Below, one piece after another: positions 37,883 to 46,116 of a stretch of 46,116 bases of DNA; position 1 is the stretch's first letter, and every line of letters begins with the position of its first letter. The position numbers and the translations under genes were made by a program. The notes under the pieces are model-generated. The model saw only the letters and a program-made list of their open reading frames with translations. It was not told where the DNA came from and did no database searches. The stretch covers positions 1 to 46,116 of the forward strand of contig CALKVF010000008.1 of NCBI GenBank assembly GCA_937996535.1. Reading direction: 5' to 3'. Source of the stretch: an uncultured Novosphingobium sp. GTDB taxonomy: Bacteria > Pseudomonadota > Alphaproteobacteria > Sphingomonadales > Sphingomonadaceae.

Positions 37883-37917
37883 GGGATAGGGCGGCAGGAT
37901 TGAACGCTTGGTGAACG
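37883..37917 (-). promoter_or_regulatory. PhoP-box-like operator and promoter of the PepSY two-component operon
   Basis: On the minus strand CGTTCA-CCAAG-CGTTCA (37917-37901) is a perfect hexamer direct repeat with a five-base spacer. After 12 bases comes TATCCC (37888-37883) as -10. This is the geometry of PhoP-activated promoters, with the box taking the place of the -35. The PepSY start lies 13 bases downstream of the -10. Confidence 0.6.
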
Positions 37918-37928
37918 CGGGCATCCCC

Positions 37929-38771
37929 TCAGGCCGCCTTCAGCCGGGCGATATACCGCTGGCGGATTTCGGCGGTAATCGCGCCGGGCGCTCCGCCGCC
38001 GATGGCTTGCCCGTCCACCTCGACCACCGGCAGCACCAGCGAGCCCGCCGCCGAAACGAAGGCTTCGCGCGCCGCCAGCAGCTCGGCCGGGGTGAAGGGC
38101 CGTTCTTCAACGGTCAGACCCATCTCACGCGCGATTTCGAGCGTGCAGATCCGGGTCACCCCCGGCAGCACCCCGGTATTGACCGGGTGCGATACCAGCA
38201 CGCCGCGTGCATCGATGATGTGGGCATTGGCGCTGGTCTGTTCGGTAATCACCCCGTCTTCCACGAACCAGGCATCATCGAACCCGGCCTCGCGCGCGGC
38301 TTCCTTGGCCAGCACGGCATAGAGCAGCTGGGTGGTCTTGGCCGAGCGTAGCGCCCAGCGTCCGTCGTTCTGGAGTGTGACCTTAAGGCCGGTCGCGGCC
38401 TTGGGGGCATCGATCAGCGCTGCCGCCTGGGTAAAGGCAAAGCGTGTCGGCGGCGCGGGCGGAAGTGGGGAGAGAAAGTCACGGTCAGCCGGCGCGCCGC
38501 CGGTGATCTGGAGATAGACCCGCCCTTCCCACAATTCATTGCGCGCGATCAACTCCCCGATCACCGCCGGCCAATCGGTATCGTCGGCAATCCGGGTCAG
38601 CGCCTTGGAGCGCGCCAGCCGCGCGGCGTGGTGCGGCCAGTTGCAGAACCGCCCATCGATCACCGGGGTCACTTCATATACACCCTGCCCGAACAGCAAG
38701 GCGCGATCGAAGATCGAGACTTTCGCTTCGGTTTCGGGGAGGAACTCGCCATTTAGCCAGACTGTGCGCAT
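37929..38771 (-). CDS. D-amino-acid aminotransferase (class IV PLP enzyme)
   Basis: A 280-residue fold-type IV transaminase resembling D-alanine aminotransferase, which would supply D-glutamate/D-alanine for the cell wall or recycle D-amino acids. VWLNGEFLPETEAKVSIFDRALLFGQGVYE is the typical N-terminus. The PLP lysine is in RSAKTTQLLYAVLAKEAA. GVITEQTSANAHIID and the phosphate-binding GVLPGVTRICTLEIA are conserved. Branched-chain aminotransferase or aminodeoxychorismate lyase are alternatives within the fold. No Shine-Dalgarno is seen; the gene is divergent from uup with overlapping promoters. Confidence 0.88.
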   Translation of the reverse strand: MRTVWLNGEFLPETEAKVSIFDRALLFGQGVYEVTPVIDGRFCNWPHHAARLARSKALTRIADDTDWPAVIGELIARNELWEGRVYLQITGGAPADRDFLSPLPPAPPTRFAFTQAAALIDAPKAATGLKVTLQNDGRWALRSAKTTQLLYAVLAKEAAREAGFDDAWFVEDGVITEQTSANAHIIDARGVLVSHPVNTGVLPGVTRICTLEIAREMGLTVEERPFTPAELLAAREAFVSAAGSLVLPVVEVDGQAIGGGAPGAITAEIRQRYIARLKAA

Positions 38772-38777
38772 CGCAGC

Positions 38778-38806
38778 GTCATTCCCGCCGCGCCCGAACT
38801 TGTCAA
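38778..38806 (-). promoter_or_regulatory. candidate promoter of the aminotransferase gene
   Basis: TTGACA (38806-38801) is consensus and is followed after 17 bases by AATGAC (38783-38778), a poor -10, then six bases to the ATG. The -35 is the complement of the uup -35. Confidence 0.35.
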
Positions 38807-38828
38807 CTTGGCCGCCGCCGCCTAGTGC
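38800..38828 (+). promoter_or_regulatory. promoter of uup, predicted leaderless
   Basis: TTGTCA (38800-38805), 17-base spacer, TAGTGC (38823-38828), then eight bases to the ATG at 38837. No Shine-Dalgarno. Confidence 0.45.
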
Positions 38829-38836
38829 GCCCCTCC

Positions 38837-40599
<1,763 letters not shown>

Positions 40600-40609
<10 letters not shown>

Positions 40610-40621
40610 ACCCAGCCTTCC
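40600..40621. terminator. hairpin overlapping the uup stop codon
   Basis: GGAAGGCTG (40600-40608) and CAGCCTTCC (40613-40621) are perfect nine-base arms around AACC; the stop codon TGA spans the stem-loop boundary. It lies between convergent uup and DUF885 genes. No T tract. Confidence 0.5.
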
Positions 40622-40646
40622 CGCCCTGCCCTCACCGGCGGGCGGA

Positions 40647-42461
40647 TCAGCCCGCGGCCAGCCGTTCCTTGATGCGCTCGTCGATCCGCGCTTCCAGCAT
40701 CGACAGCGGCATCACGCCTTCCTTGAGCACTTCGTGGAACCACGGCAGGCTGAACTTGCCGCCCAGCGCCGCCTGCGCCTTGGCGCGGTTCTTGACCCAC
40801 GACATGTGCCCGATCTTGTAGGAACAGGCCTGCCCGATCTGGGTGCAATAGCGCTCGACCTCGCGCTGGCAGCGCGGGCGGGCAAAGCCGGTGGTAGCGA
40901 CCATGTAGTCGGTCGCCTGCTCGCGGCTCCAGCGCTTGTGGTGGATCCCTGTGTCGATCACCAGCCGCGCGGCGCGGAACAGGAACGACTGGAGATAACC
41001 CGCGCGTTCGATCCCGGTATAGGCGCCCAGTTCATCGGCCAGCTGCTCGGCATAGAGCGCCCAGCCCTCGCCATAGCTTGAGATGAAGTTGTTGCGCAGC
41101 AGCATCGGCAGATCGCCCGACAGCTGCGAATAGCTGCCCTGCAAGTGGTGCCCCGGAACGCCTTCGTGGAAGGTCAGCGCGGGCAGCGAATACTTCGGCC
41201 AATCGCCCACGTCCTTGAGGTTGATCCAATAGATCGCCGGACGGCTGCCATCGAGCGAGGCGCGGTTGTAATAGCCGTTCGAGGCGCCGTCCTGGATGTC
41301 CACCGGCACGCGGCGGATTTCGAGCGGCTGGCGCGGCAGATCGGCAAATGCGCGCGGCAGGCGCTGCCACATTTCGGCAATCCCGGCGTTGAGCCCGTCG
41401 ATCAGGGCTTTGCGGCCCTCGTCGGTGTCGGGATAAAGCTGTTCGGGGCGGTGGTTGAGCGCGGTCAGCCGTTCGCCCACGCTGCCCTGGGTCAGCCCGG
41501 CATCCTTGAGGATCACGTCCAGCTTGGCAGAAATATCGGCCACCTGATCGAGCCCGGCCTGGTGAACCTGCTCGGGCGTCATGTCGGTGGTGGTCGCCTG
41601 GCGCAGCGCCGCGGCGTAGATGTCCTCACCCTTCGGCAGACGCCAAGCGCCATCGCCCGCCTGCGTGGAGCCGCGCAGCTGGGTGAGCAGCGCAACCTGC
41701 CGGTCAAGCGCGGGGTAGATCGCGGTTTCGACGATCTTCGCGGCGCGTGCCGCCCAATCGCCGGCAATGCCCTTGGCACTGGCGCGGCCCGCCAGCGAGC
41801 TGACCATGCCGCTGTCCGCCGCCGCCGGCGAACGCAGCTTGGCGATCTGGCCCAGCGTCAGGTCCAGCGACCAGCCCGGTGCGGTAAAGCCGCGCGCCGA
41901 CTGCGCGCGCTGTTCGGCGGTGTCTTCATCGAGCACGCGGGCAAAGGCCGAAAGCCGCGACAGATAGGCTTCGGCATCGGCGGCATCGCCGATCGTGTGC
42001 TGGGCGTTGAGGAAATCGGGAATTTCGAAATAGGCGCCGCCCTGCTGGAACAGGCGATAGGGCCGCTGCACCGAATCGAGATCGAAGCGCGCCGCCGCCG
42101 TGGTGCGGCTTTCGAGCATGTAGGTGGCGAGCGCCTGATGGCGCTTGCCCGCACTCGACAGGCTGGCCGCCGGGATCTGCTTGACCTTGCCCAGCCAGCG
42201 CTGGTTGCGGATCAGGTCGGCATGGCGCTCGGCCGCGGTTGCGGGCGAAAGCTGGCCGCGCAGCGGCGCGAGCTTGCCTTTGTCGAGGCCCAGCGCGGTC
42301 GCATATTCGGGCGAATGGGCGATCCCATCGCTGAACACCGCATCCAGCGTGGCATTGAGCCCGGCATCGCCCGTGGTGGCCGCACCTTTGGCCAGAACCG
42401 GCTCGGCGGCGAGCGCCAGCGCAGCCGCGCTGCCCGAGGCGAGAAATTGGCGACGATCCAT
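40647..42461 (-). CDS. exported DUF885 family protein, putative metallopeptidase
   Basis: A 604-residue protein with an N-terminal export signal (MDRRQFLASGSAAALALAAE, Tat-like because of DRRQFL). The DUF885 hallmark TFHEGVPGHHLQGSYSQL near residue 430 contains an HExxxGH zinc-site motif like gluzincin peptidases, and YGEGWALYAEQLADELGAY supplies the downstream glutamate. The family includes peptidases of uncertain substrate. The ATG at 42461 is chosen because the signal begins there. It converges on uup. Confidence 0.9.
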   Translation of the reverse strand: MDRRQFLASGSAAALALAAEPVLAKGAATTGDAGLNATLDAVFSDGIAHSPEYATALGLDKGKLAPLRGQLSPATAAERHADLIRNQRWLGKVKQIPAASLSSAGKRHQALATYMLESRTTAAARFDLDSVQRPYRLFQQGGAYFEIPDFLNAQHTIGDAADAEAYLSRLSAFARVLDEDTAEQRAQSARGFTAPGWSLDLTLGQIAKLRSPAAADSGMVSSLAGRASAKGIAGDWAARAAKIVETAIYPALDRQVALLTQLRGSTQAGDGAWRLPKGEDIYAAALRQATTTDMTPEQVHQAGLDQVADISAKLDVILKDAGLTQGSVGERLTALNHRPEQLYPDTDEGRKALIDGLNAGIAEMWQRLPRAFADLPRQPLEIRRVPVDIQDGASNGYYNRASLDGSRPAIYWINLKDVGDWPKYSLPALTFHEGVPGHHLQGSYSQLSGDLPMLLRNNFISSYGEGWALYAEQLADELGAYTGIERAGYLQSFLFRAARLVIDTGIHHKRWSREQATDYMVATTGFARPRCQREVERYCTQIGQACSYKIGHMSWVKNRAKAQAALGGKFSLPWFHEVLKEGVMPLSMLEARIDERIKERLAAG

Positions 42462-42563
42462 CTGCAATGCTCCACGAATGGCTGAAACTGGAACCTGTTG
42501 TGACAAGCCCCGCGCGCGTGAGGAAGCCATTTCGACGAACCGCGTGGGCCAGCCGACCAGCGC

Positions 42564-43034
42564 CTAGGCAATCCGGTAGAAGCCCGCGACCCGGTCCAGC
42601 GCCAGCCGCAGCACCAGTTTGCCGCTGCGCGCCGGCCAGGCGAGCGCGCGCTCCGCATCGGGCAGCGTCTCGCCCGCGCAAACCACCCGCCACAGAACGT
42701 CTGCCAGCCCTGGCCCCGCGGCGGCGGCCGCCCCATCAAACCGCTGGCGCGCGGCAAGCTGGCGCTCGCTGGGGGATAGCCCGCGATCACTGCCACCGCT
42801 GACCCGCACCGGATCCCAGCGCATCGTCACGCCCGGCGCCAATTGCGCCATCTCCCAGTCCCGCCGCAGCCGCTCCCCGGCAAGCAATTGCGCATCGCTG
42901 AGGTGGCCGCGCGCGTGGAGCCAGGTCAGCGGGCTTTCGCCGAGGTTCACCGTCACACTGCGCCGCCCGCGCGTTGCGGCGCTAAGGCCCGGTCCTTCGC
43001 TGGTCAGTTCGCGTTCCACCAGTTCGCGCGGCAT
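42564..43034 (-). CDS. DUF6456 domain protein
   Basis: A 156-residue alphaproteobacterial protein of unknown function. The conserved parts are VTVNLGESPLTWLHARGHLSDAQLLAGERLRRDWEMAQLAPGVTMRWDP in the first half and GPGLADVLWRVVCAGETLPDAERALAWPARSGKLVLRLALDRVAGFY at the end. Family relatives are often described as possible DNA-binding or recombination-associated proteins, but no function is proven to my knowledge. Two ATGs are close: 43034 is preferred because GGGGA lies six bases before it (40 is too near). It is divergent from an XRE regulator, so both may be co-regulated. Confidence 0.85.
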   Translation of the reverse strand: MPRELVERELTSEGPGLSAATRGRRSVTVNLGESPLTWLHARGHLSDAQLLAGERLRRDWEMAQLAPGVTMRWDPVRVSGGSDRGLSPSERQLAARQRFDGAAAAAGPGLADVLWRVVCAGETLPDAERALAWPARSGKLVLRLALDRVAGFYRIA

Positions 43035-43102
43035 CGGCATTCCCCTTTTGGCTTGATTCGGGAATGACTTGCCAAATTCGCATATTTGTAGGAAAGATTT
43101 AA

Positions 43103-43115
43103 AACCATTTTGGTT
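43103..43115. promoter_or_regulatory. inverted repeat between DUF6456 and XRE genes, possible operator
   Basis: AACCA-TTT-TGGTT is a perfect short palindrome embedded in an AT-rich patch (TTTAAAACCATTTTGGTTAA), 14 bases before the XRE start. Such a site is typical for autoregulation by a dimeric helix-turn-helix protein. Confidence 0.4.
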
Positions 43116-43129
43116 AAAGGCCATCCAGC

Positions 43130-43702
43130 ATGATCAACCGCATCCGTGACATCCGCCGCAGCAAGGGCTTTACCCTTGCCGACGTTGCCGCACGCTGCGT
43201 GCCGCCAACCACGGCGCAGACCATCGGCCGGCTCGAAACCGGAATGCGCCAGCTTTCGCTCACCTGGATGAACCGGATCGCGGCCGCACTGGAAGTCGAA
43301 CCCGAACTGCTGGTGCGCGGCGAAGCTCCGCAGCAGCCCAGCTATATTGCCCGCCTAACCGACAGCGGCGCCGAAGCCCTGACTGCCCCGCGTGAAGCGA
43401 TCCTGCCCACCGCGCTTGGCGGCGATAGCGGGTTGGTGGCGCTGGCGATCGAGACAGGCAGCGGCGAATACCGCAGCGGCGATCAGGTCTGGCTGCGCCA
43501 GCACGGTCCGGAAGACTTTGCCCGGCTGCTCAACCGCGATGTTCTGGCCCCCCGCGCGGGCGGGCGCTTTGCCTTTGGGCGGATGATTGACCGGCACGAA
43601 AGCCGCATCGCGATCCTGCCTCCCGGCGCGGGCAGCCGCCAGATCGTGATCGACAATCCGGCCTGGATCGCCGTGACGGAAATGCTGGTGCGCAAACTGT
43701 GA
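43130..43702 (+). CDS. XRE-family transcriptional regulator with C-terminal sensor-like domain
   Basis: A 190-residue protein. Residues 1-60 are an XRE helix-turn-helix (IRDIRRSKGFTLADVAARCV, then TIGRLETGMRQLSLTWMNRIAAALEV). The C-terminal half (about 85-190) has SGLVALAIETGSGEYRSGDQVWL and RIAILPPGAGSRQIVID, reminiscent of the S24/LexA-like fold, but without an obvious catalytic serine, so self-cleavage is unlikely. Its TGA overlaps the GTG start of the glycosyltransferase (GTGA, 43699-43702), giving translational coupling. The ligand and targets are unknown. Confidence 0.85.
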   Translation: MINRIRDIRRSKGFTLADVAARCVPPTTAQTIGRLETGMRQLSLTWMNRIAAALEVEPELLVRGEAPQQPSYIARLTDSGAEALTAPREAILPTALGGDSGLVALAIETGSGEYRSGDQVWLRQHGPEDFARLLNRDVLAPRAGGRFAFGRMIDRHESRIAILPPGAGSRQIVIDNPAWIAVTEMLVRKL

Positions 43703-44880
43703 GCAAGCTGCGCGTCCTCTCGCTATCGACGCTGTACCCCAATGACCTGACGCCCAATTTCGGGGTGTTCGTCGAACGCCAGATGCAGGCGGTGATGCGG
43801 CGCGGCGATGTCGATCTGGTGATGGTCAACCCGCTCGGCGTGCCGCCCTTCCCGCTGTCGCTCCACCCGCGCTACCGCGCACTGGCTGGCCTTTCGGGTG
43901 AGGAGCAACGCGGCAATGTCATGGTCCACCGCCCGCATTTCACCCTGCTGCCAGGGATCGGCGGGCGCTTCAACGCCGCGAAAGAGGCGCGCGCCGTGCT
44001 CCCGCTGGCGCGCCGGCTGCACCGCGCGGCGCCGTTCGACGTGATCGACGCGCAGTTCTTCTATCCCGATGGCCCCGCCGCAATCCGCATCGGCGCGGAA
44101 CTCGGCCTGCCGGTCAGCATCAAGGCGCGCGGGGCCGACATCCATCACTGGGGCCGCGATCCGGCCACCGCCGCGCAGGTGCGCGAAGCGGCACAAGGTG
44201 CTGACGGGCTGCTTGCCGTGTCACAGGGCCTGGCCGATGACATCGCCGCGCTCGGCGTCCCGCGCGAGAGTATCACGCTCCATCGCACCGGGCTCGATGC
44301 CGACCTGTTCCGCCCCTATGACCGCAAGCTATGCCGCGATGAACTGGGCGTGCCGCGCGCGGCACCGGTGCTGGCCTGTGTCGGCGCGCTGATCCCCCGC
44401 AAGGGGCAGGTGTTTGCGATCGAGGCCTTGGCCCAGTTGCCCGAGGCGCATTTGCTGATTGCCGGGGTCGGCCCCGACGAGGCCATGCTGCGCGCCAAGG
44501 TGCGCGATCTGGGACTTGGCGAACGAGTGCATTTCCTGGGGCCGGTTGCCCATGCGCGGATCCCGGTGGTGCTTAACGCAGCTGACGTGTTCGTCCTGCC
44601 GACCGCCAGCGAAGGGCTTGCCAATGCCTGGGTCGAGGCGCTCGCCTGCGGCACGCCGGTGGTGACAACCCCGATCCCCGGCGCGGTGGAACTCATCACC
44701 GATCCCGACTGGGGCCGCCTCGCCCCGCGTGAGGCCGGGGCGATTGCCGAAGCTGTGCGTAAAATTTTGGCCGCGCGCCCTGCCCCCGAAACGGTGCAGC
44801 GCGGCGCGGCCGGATTCAGCTGGGATGCCAACGCCGCCGCGCTGGTGGCGCATTGGCGGCGATTGGCAGATCAGGCCTGA
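43699..44880 (+). CDS. glycosyltransferase family 4 protein
   Basis: A 393-residue GT-B glycosyltransferase. The N-terminal acceptor domain starts LRVLSLSTLYPNDLTPNFGVFVERQ. The C-terminal nucleotide-sugar domain has GALIPRKGQVFAIEAL, LLIAGVGPDEAMLRAKV, and the EX7E-type motif in ASEGLANAWVEALACGTPVVTT. It is probably cytoplasmic or peripheral, adding a sugar to a lipid-linked or polysaccharide acceptor. The start is GTG at 43699, overlapping the upstream regulator. No other polysaccharide genes are adjacent, which makes the pairing with a regulator unusual. Confidence 0.92.
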   Translation: MSKLRVLSLSTLYPNDLTPNFGVFVERQMQAVMRRGDVDLVMVNPLGVPPFPLSLHPRYRALAGLSGEEQRGNVMVHRPHFTLLPGIGGRFNAAKEARAVLPLARRLHRAAPFDVIDAQFFYPDGPAAIRIGAELGLPVSIKARGADIHHWGRDPATAAQVREAAQGADGLLAVSQGLADDIAALGVPRESITLHRTGLDADLFRPYDRKLCRDELGVPRAAPVLACVGALIPRKGQVFAIEALAQLPEAHLLIAGVGPDEAMLRAKVRDLGLGERVHFLGPVAHARIPVVLNAADVFVLPTASEGLANAWVEALACGTPVVTTPIPGAVELITDPDWGRLAPREAGAIAEAVRKILAARPAPETVQRGAAGFSWDANAAALVAHWRRLADQA

Positions 44881-44888
44881 GGCAAGCC

Positions 44889-45866
44889 TTACCCGCGTTC
44901 GCGGGCGAGGCGTTCCTGGCGTTCCAGCTCGTTTTCTGAGGGCACGAAGCTGCTCGACGTGACCTTGAGCCAGACCAGGATCGGCGCTGCCATGTAGATC
45001 GAGCTGTAGGTGCCGACGAAGATGCCCATGGTGATCGCGGCGGTGAAGCCGAAGATCACCTTCGGACCCAGCAGCAGCAGCGCCAGCAGCGTGATCAGCA
45101 TCATCGCCGAGGTCATCACCGTGCGCGACAGCGTTTCGTTGACCGACAGGTCGAGCAGTTCGGGCAGCTGCATCCGGCGGAACTTCTTCAGGTTCTCGCG
45201 AATGCGGTCATAGACCACGATCGTATCGTTGAGCGAATAGCCGATGATGGTCAGGATCGCGGCGACGATGTTGAGGTCGAATTCCATCTGGGTCACCGCG
45301 AACAGGCCCATGGTCAGCGACACGTCGTGCGCAAGGCTGAACAGTGCCCCCACCCCGAACTGCCATTCGAAGCGCACCCAGATATAGATCGAGATCGCGA
45401 TCATCGCGAAGATCAGCGCCTTCATGCCCGTGGCATAGAGTTCACCCGAAACCTTGCCCGAGACCGAATCCTTGCCGTCGATCCGCGCATCGGGATGCGC
45501 CGCACGAATGGCGGTGATGATCTTGTCGGCCATGGCATTGGCAGCGCCGGCATCGGATTCAGCCGCCGCCGGCAGCTTCATGCGGATCGACACCTGGTTG
45601 GGCTGGCCAAAGCGCTGGATCGTCGGTTCCCCGAAACCCAGCTTTTCAACCTCGCCGCGCAGCTGCGAAACCGGCGCTTCGGTGCCTTGCGCAAACGAAA
45701 CACGGATCATCTGGCCGCCGATGAAATCGACCCCGAGGTTGAGACCATTGACGAAGACCATGACCCAGCTGGCAATCACCAGCAGGCCCGAGATGGCAAA
45801 GAACGGCACCCGCCACTTGAGAAAGTGGATGTTGGTATCGTCGGGAACAAGCTTGAGCAAACGCAT
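44889..45866 (-). CDS. secF: protein translocase subunit SecF
   Basis: A 325-residue membrane protein that with SecD uses the proton gradient to pull preproteins across the inner membrane. TM1 is FFAISGLLVIASWVMVFVNGL, followed by the family motif GVDFIGG. A periplasmic domain follows, then five helices including LFAVTQMEFDLNIVAAILTIIGYSLNDTIVVYDRIREN, the conserved proton-path region. The tail is charged. It follows secD with an 11-base gap, an operon as usual. Confidence 0.97.
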   Translation of the reverse strand: MRLLKLVPDDTNIHFLKWRVPFFAISGLLVIASWVMVFVNGLNLGVDFIGGQMIRVSFAQGTEAPVSQLRGEVEKLGFGEPTIQRFGQPNQVSIRMKLPAAAESDAGAANAMADKIITAIRAAHPDARIDGKDSVSGKVSGELYATGMKALIFAMIAISIYIWVRFEWQFGVGALFSLAHDVSLTMGLFAVTQMEFDLNIVAAILTIIGYSLNDTIVVYDRIRENLKKFRRMQLPELLDLSVNETLSRTVMTSAMMLITLLALLLLGPKVIFGFTAAITMGIFVGTYSSIYMAAPILVWLKVTSSSFVPSENELERQERLARERG

Positions 45867-45877
45867 GGCAGCGGCCC

Positions 45878-46116
45878 TTAGATATTGAGATCAGCCGGGC
45901 GCGCACTGCGCAGCCAGCCGGCAACCCACATGCGGGTCAGCGTAACGGCGGTGAACACCGAGGTGACCACGCCGATGACAAGCACCACGGCAAAGCCCTT
46001 CACCGGCCCGGAGCCGAAGAAGAACATCAGCGCGGCGGCGATGACATTGGTGATGTTGGCATCGAAGATCGCGCGGCTGGCTTCCTTGTAGCCCATTTCC
46101 ACCGCCTGGACGACGC
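45878..46116 (-). CDS. secD: protein translocase subunit SecD (C-terminal part)
   Basis: Only the last 79 residues lie in the window; the rest is beyond the right edge. The sequence VVQAVEMGYKEASRAIFDANITNVIAAALMFFFGSGPVKGFAVVL is the highly conserved end of SecD, covering the last membrane helices, followed by IGVVTSVFTAVTLTRMWV. TAA at 45880-45878 ends the gene 11 bases before secF. Confidence 0.95.
   Translation of the reverse strand, partial: VVQAVEMGYKEASRAIFDANITNVIAAALMFFFGSGPVKGFAVVLVIGVVTSVFTAVTLTRMWVAGWLRSARPADLNI

Overview
The window is high-GC, gene-dense DNA from an alphaproteobacterium, most probably a sphingomonad (Novosphingobium/Sphingomonas-like). This rests on recognising protein families and neighbourhoods, not on a database search. 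Supporting signs are the recG-sdhE-mfd cluster, dnaX-ybaB next to a small SRP RNA, a complex I NDUFS4-like subunit, DUF6456, and a PepSY/response-regulator/kinase operon. It reads as core chromosome. I see no insertion sequence, prophage, CRISPR array or rRNA. No stretch over about 300 bases lacks a gene.

Layout. 1-2252: branched-chain 2-oxoacid dehydrogenase E1 beta (cut by the left edge) and E1 alpha, with a good promoter and a possible operator. 2253-5177: thyA, a small membrane protein and a chemoreceptor with a six-helix membrane sensor. 5324-5400: tRNA-Pro. 5460-7289: two divergent L,D-transpeptidases. 7286-13811: recG, a host-attachment-family protein, sdhE and mfd. 13808-16142: an EAL protein, nadK and tRNA-Asn. 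16282-18067: an HD-domain protein with a PhnZ-like pattern of metal ligands, and an O-methyltransferase. 18126-21208: secA, preceded by a short secreted protein. 21362-25506: acyltransferase, HU and lon. 25664-28381: ybaB, dnaX, SRP RNA and the NDUFS4-like protein. 28414-33858: hrpB, an aldo/keto reductase and a second chemoreceptor. 34009-37870: polyprenyl diphosphate synthase, chorismate mutase and a histidine kinase/response regulator/PepSY operon. 37929-42461: D-amino-acid aminotransferase, Uup-type ABC-F ATPase and a DUF885 protein. 42564-44880: DUF6456 protein, XRE regulator and glycosyltransferase. 44889-46116: secF and the end of secD (cut by the right edge).

Protein export is strongly represented: SRP RNA, SecA, SecD and SecF all lie here. 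The most intriguing locus is the short secreted open frame 92 bases upstream of secA on the same strand. Its layout resembles SecM-type secretion-monitoring leaders, and a UUCCU just after its stop could pair with the secA Shine-Dalgarno AGGAA. A second recurring theme is promoters of the form TTGCCA/TTGNNN - N16-17 - TANNNN placed 7-8 bases before a start codon (nadK, sdhE, dnaX, uup, hrpB, the secA leader). These imply leaderless or nearly leaderless mRNAs. The same TTGCC -35 type drives both tRNAs and the SRP RNA. A third is a CGTTCA-N5-CGTTCA direct repeat ahead of the PepSY/two-component operon, a PhoP-box-like autoregulatory site.
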